Notes under the pieces: generated by a model
What the model was told of the DNA's origin: nothing
The model's input: only the letters and a program-made list of their open reading frames with translations
The model's database searches: none
Assembly: GCA_027001895.1 (NCBI GenBank)
Contig: JALTLP010000126.1
Span: forward strand, 2,275-15,522
DNA length: 13,248 nucleotides
Direction of reading: 5' to 3'
DNA from: Chromatiales bacterium
Lineage (GTDB): Bacteria; Pseudomonadota; Gammaproteobacteria; UBA6429; Thiohalophilaceae
In this document: one piece after another, positions 13,175 through 13,248 of the stretch
Layout of the letters: each line of letters opens with the position of its first letter
How positions within the stretch are numbered: position 1 is the first letter of the stretch
Translations under genes and position numbers: made by a program

Positions 13175-13248
13175 GCAATCTTGTTGTAAATAAAAAAAAT
13201 AGATTGCTTCGTCGTTTCACTCCTCGCAACGACAAAAAGGGTCATTGC
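13175..13248. repeat. Intergenic repeat element of the GTCATTGCGAGGAG type, cut by the window edge
   Basis: After the DUF2007 stop the sequence becomes repeat-like. AGATTGCTTCGTCGTTTC begins at 13201 and runs on to AACGAC at 13233. This is nearly the reverse complement of a dispersed element I remember from many bacterial genomes, whose other strand begins GTCATTGCGAGGAG. GTCATTGC at 13241-13248 looks like the start of a second copy in the opposite orientation, running off the window. Inverted pairs inside the region are GCAATCT (13175-13181) with AGATTGC (13201-13207), and GTCGTT (13211-13216) with AACGAC (13228-13233). The element can fold into hairpins and may act as a terminator for the preceding genes. 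Confidence 0.6.

Overview
The window reads as chromosomal DNA of a motile gammaproteobacterium with a GC content judged by eye to be in the mid-40s. The main evidence is the run proC - yggT - yggU (DUF167) and the metX-metW pair. As I remember it, these are close neighbours in Pseudomonas-type genomes. The genus cannot be named from sequence alone. No tRNA, rRNA, CRISPR array, insertion sequence or integrase was seen. Coding density is high and no gene-free gap exceeds 300 bases.

Layout. 1-1623 (+): 3' part of proC (proline synthesis), then yggT and yggU, which overlap by 20 bases. 1812-3773 (+): a 653-residue dynamin-family GTPase standing alone. 3825-4187 (-): a single-domain CheY-like response regulator. 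4359-6106 (+): metX and metW, overlapping as ATGA (methionine synthesis). 6107-8824 (-): a two-gene unit of a secreted ABC_sub_bind-type periplasmic binding protein followed 6 bases later by a membrane histidine kinase with a CHASE-like sensor region. 8881-10950 (-): an AmpG-like permease followed 6 bases later by a TauE/SafE (DsbD_2-like) membrane protein. 11114-13163 (+): an HDOD-domain protein, a YtoQ-family protein and a small DUF2007 protein with a C-terminal membrane helix. 13175-13248: the edge of an intergenic repeat array.

How the parts may fit together. The most informative signals are regulatory. The HDOD gene and the CheY-like gene each have a sigma-28 (FliA)-like promoter in the correct intergenic space: TCAA, 15 bases, then GCCGATAA or GACGATAA. 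This ties both to the flagellar/chemotaxis regulon. The binding protein and histidine kinase look like a LuxP/LuxQ-style periplasmic sensing pair, because no ABC permease or ATPase lies beside them. No response regulator is adjacent to the kinase; the lone CheY-like protein 2 kb away is only a possible partner.

The GTPase and CheY genes sit between yggU and metX, where Pseudomonas-type genomes (from memory) have nothing, so this looks like a lineage-specific insertion into a conserved housekeeping block. The GTPase has clear G3 and G4 motifs but Ala in place of the first Gly of its P-loop. I see no complete, plainly new defence or mobile system. The best candidates for novelty are the binding protein/kinase pair, the GTPase, and the sigma-28 links to HDOD and CheY.
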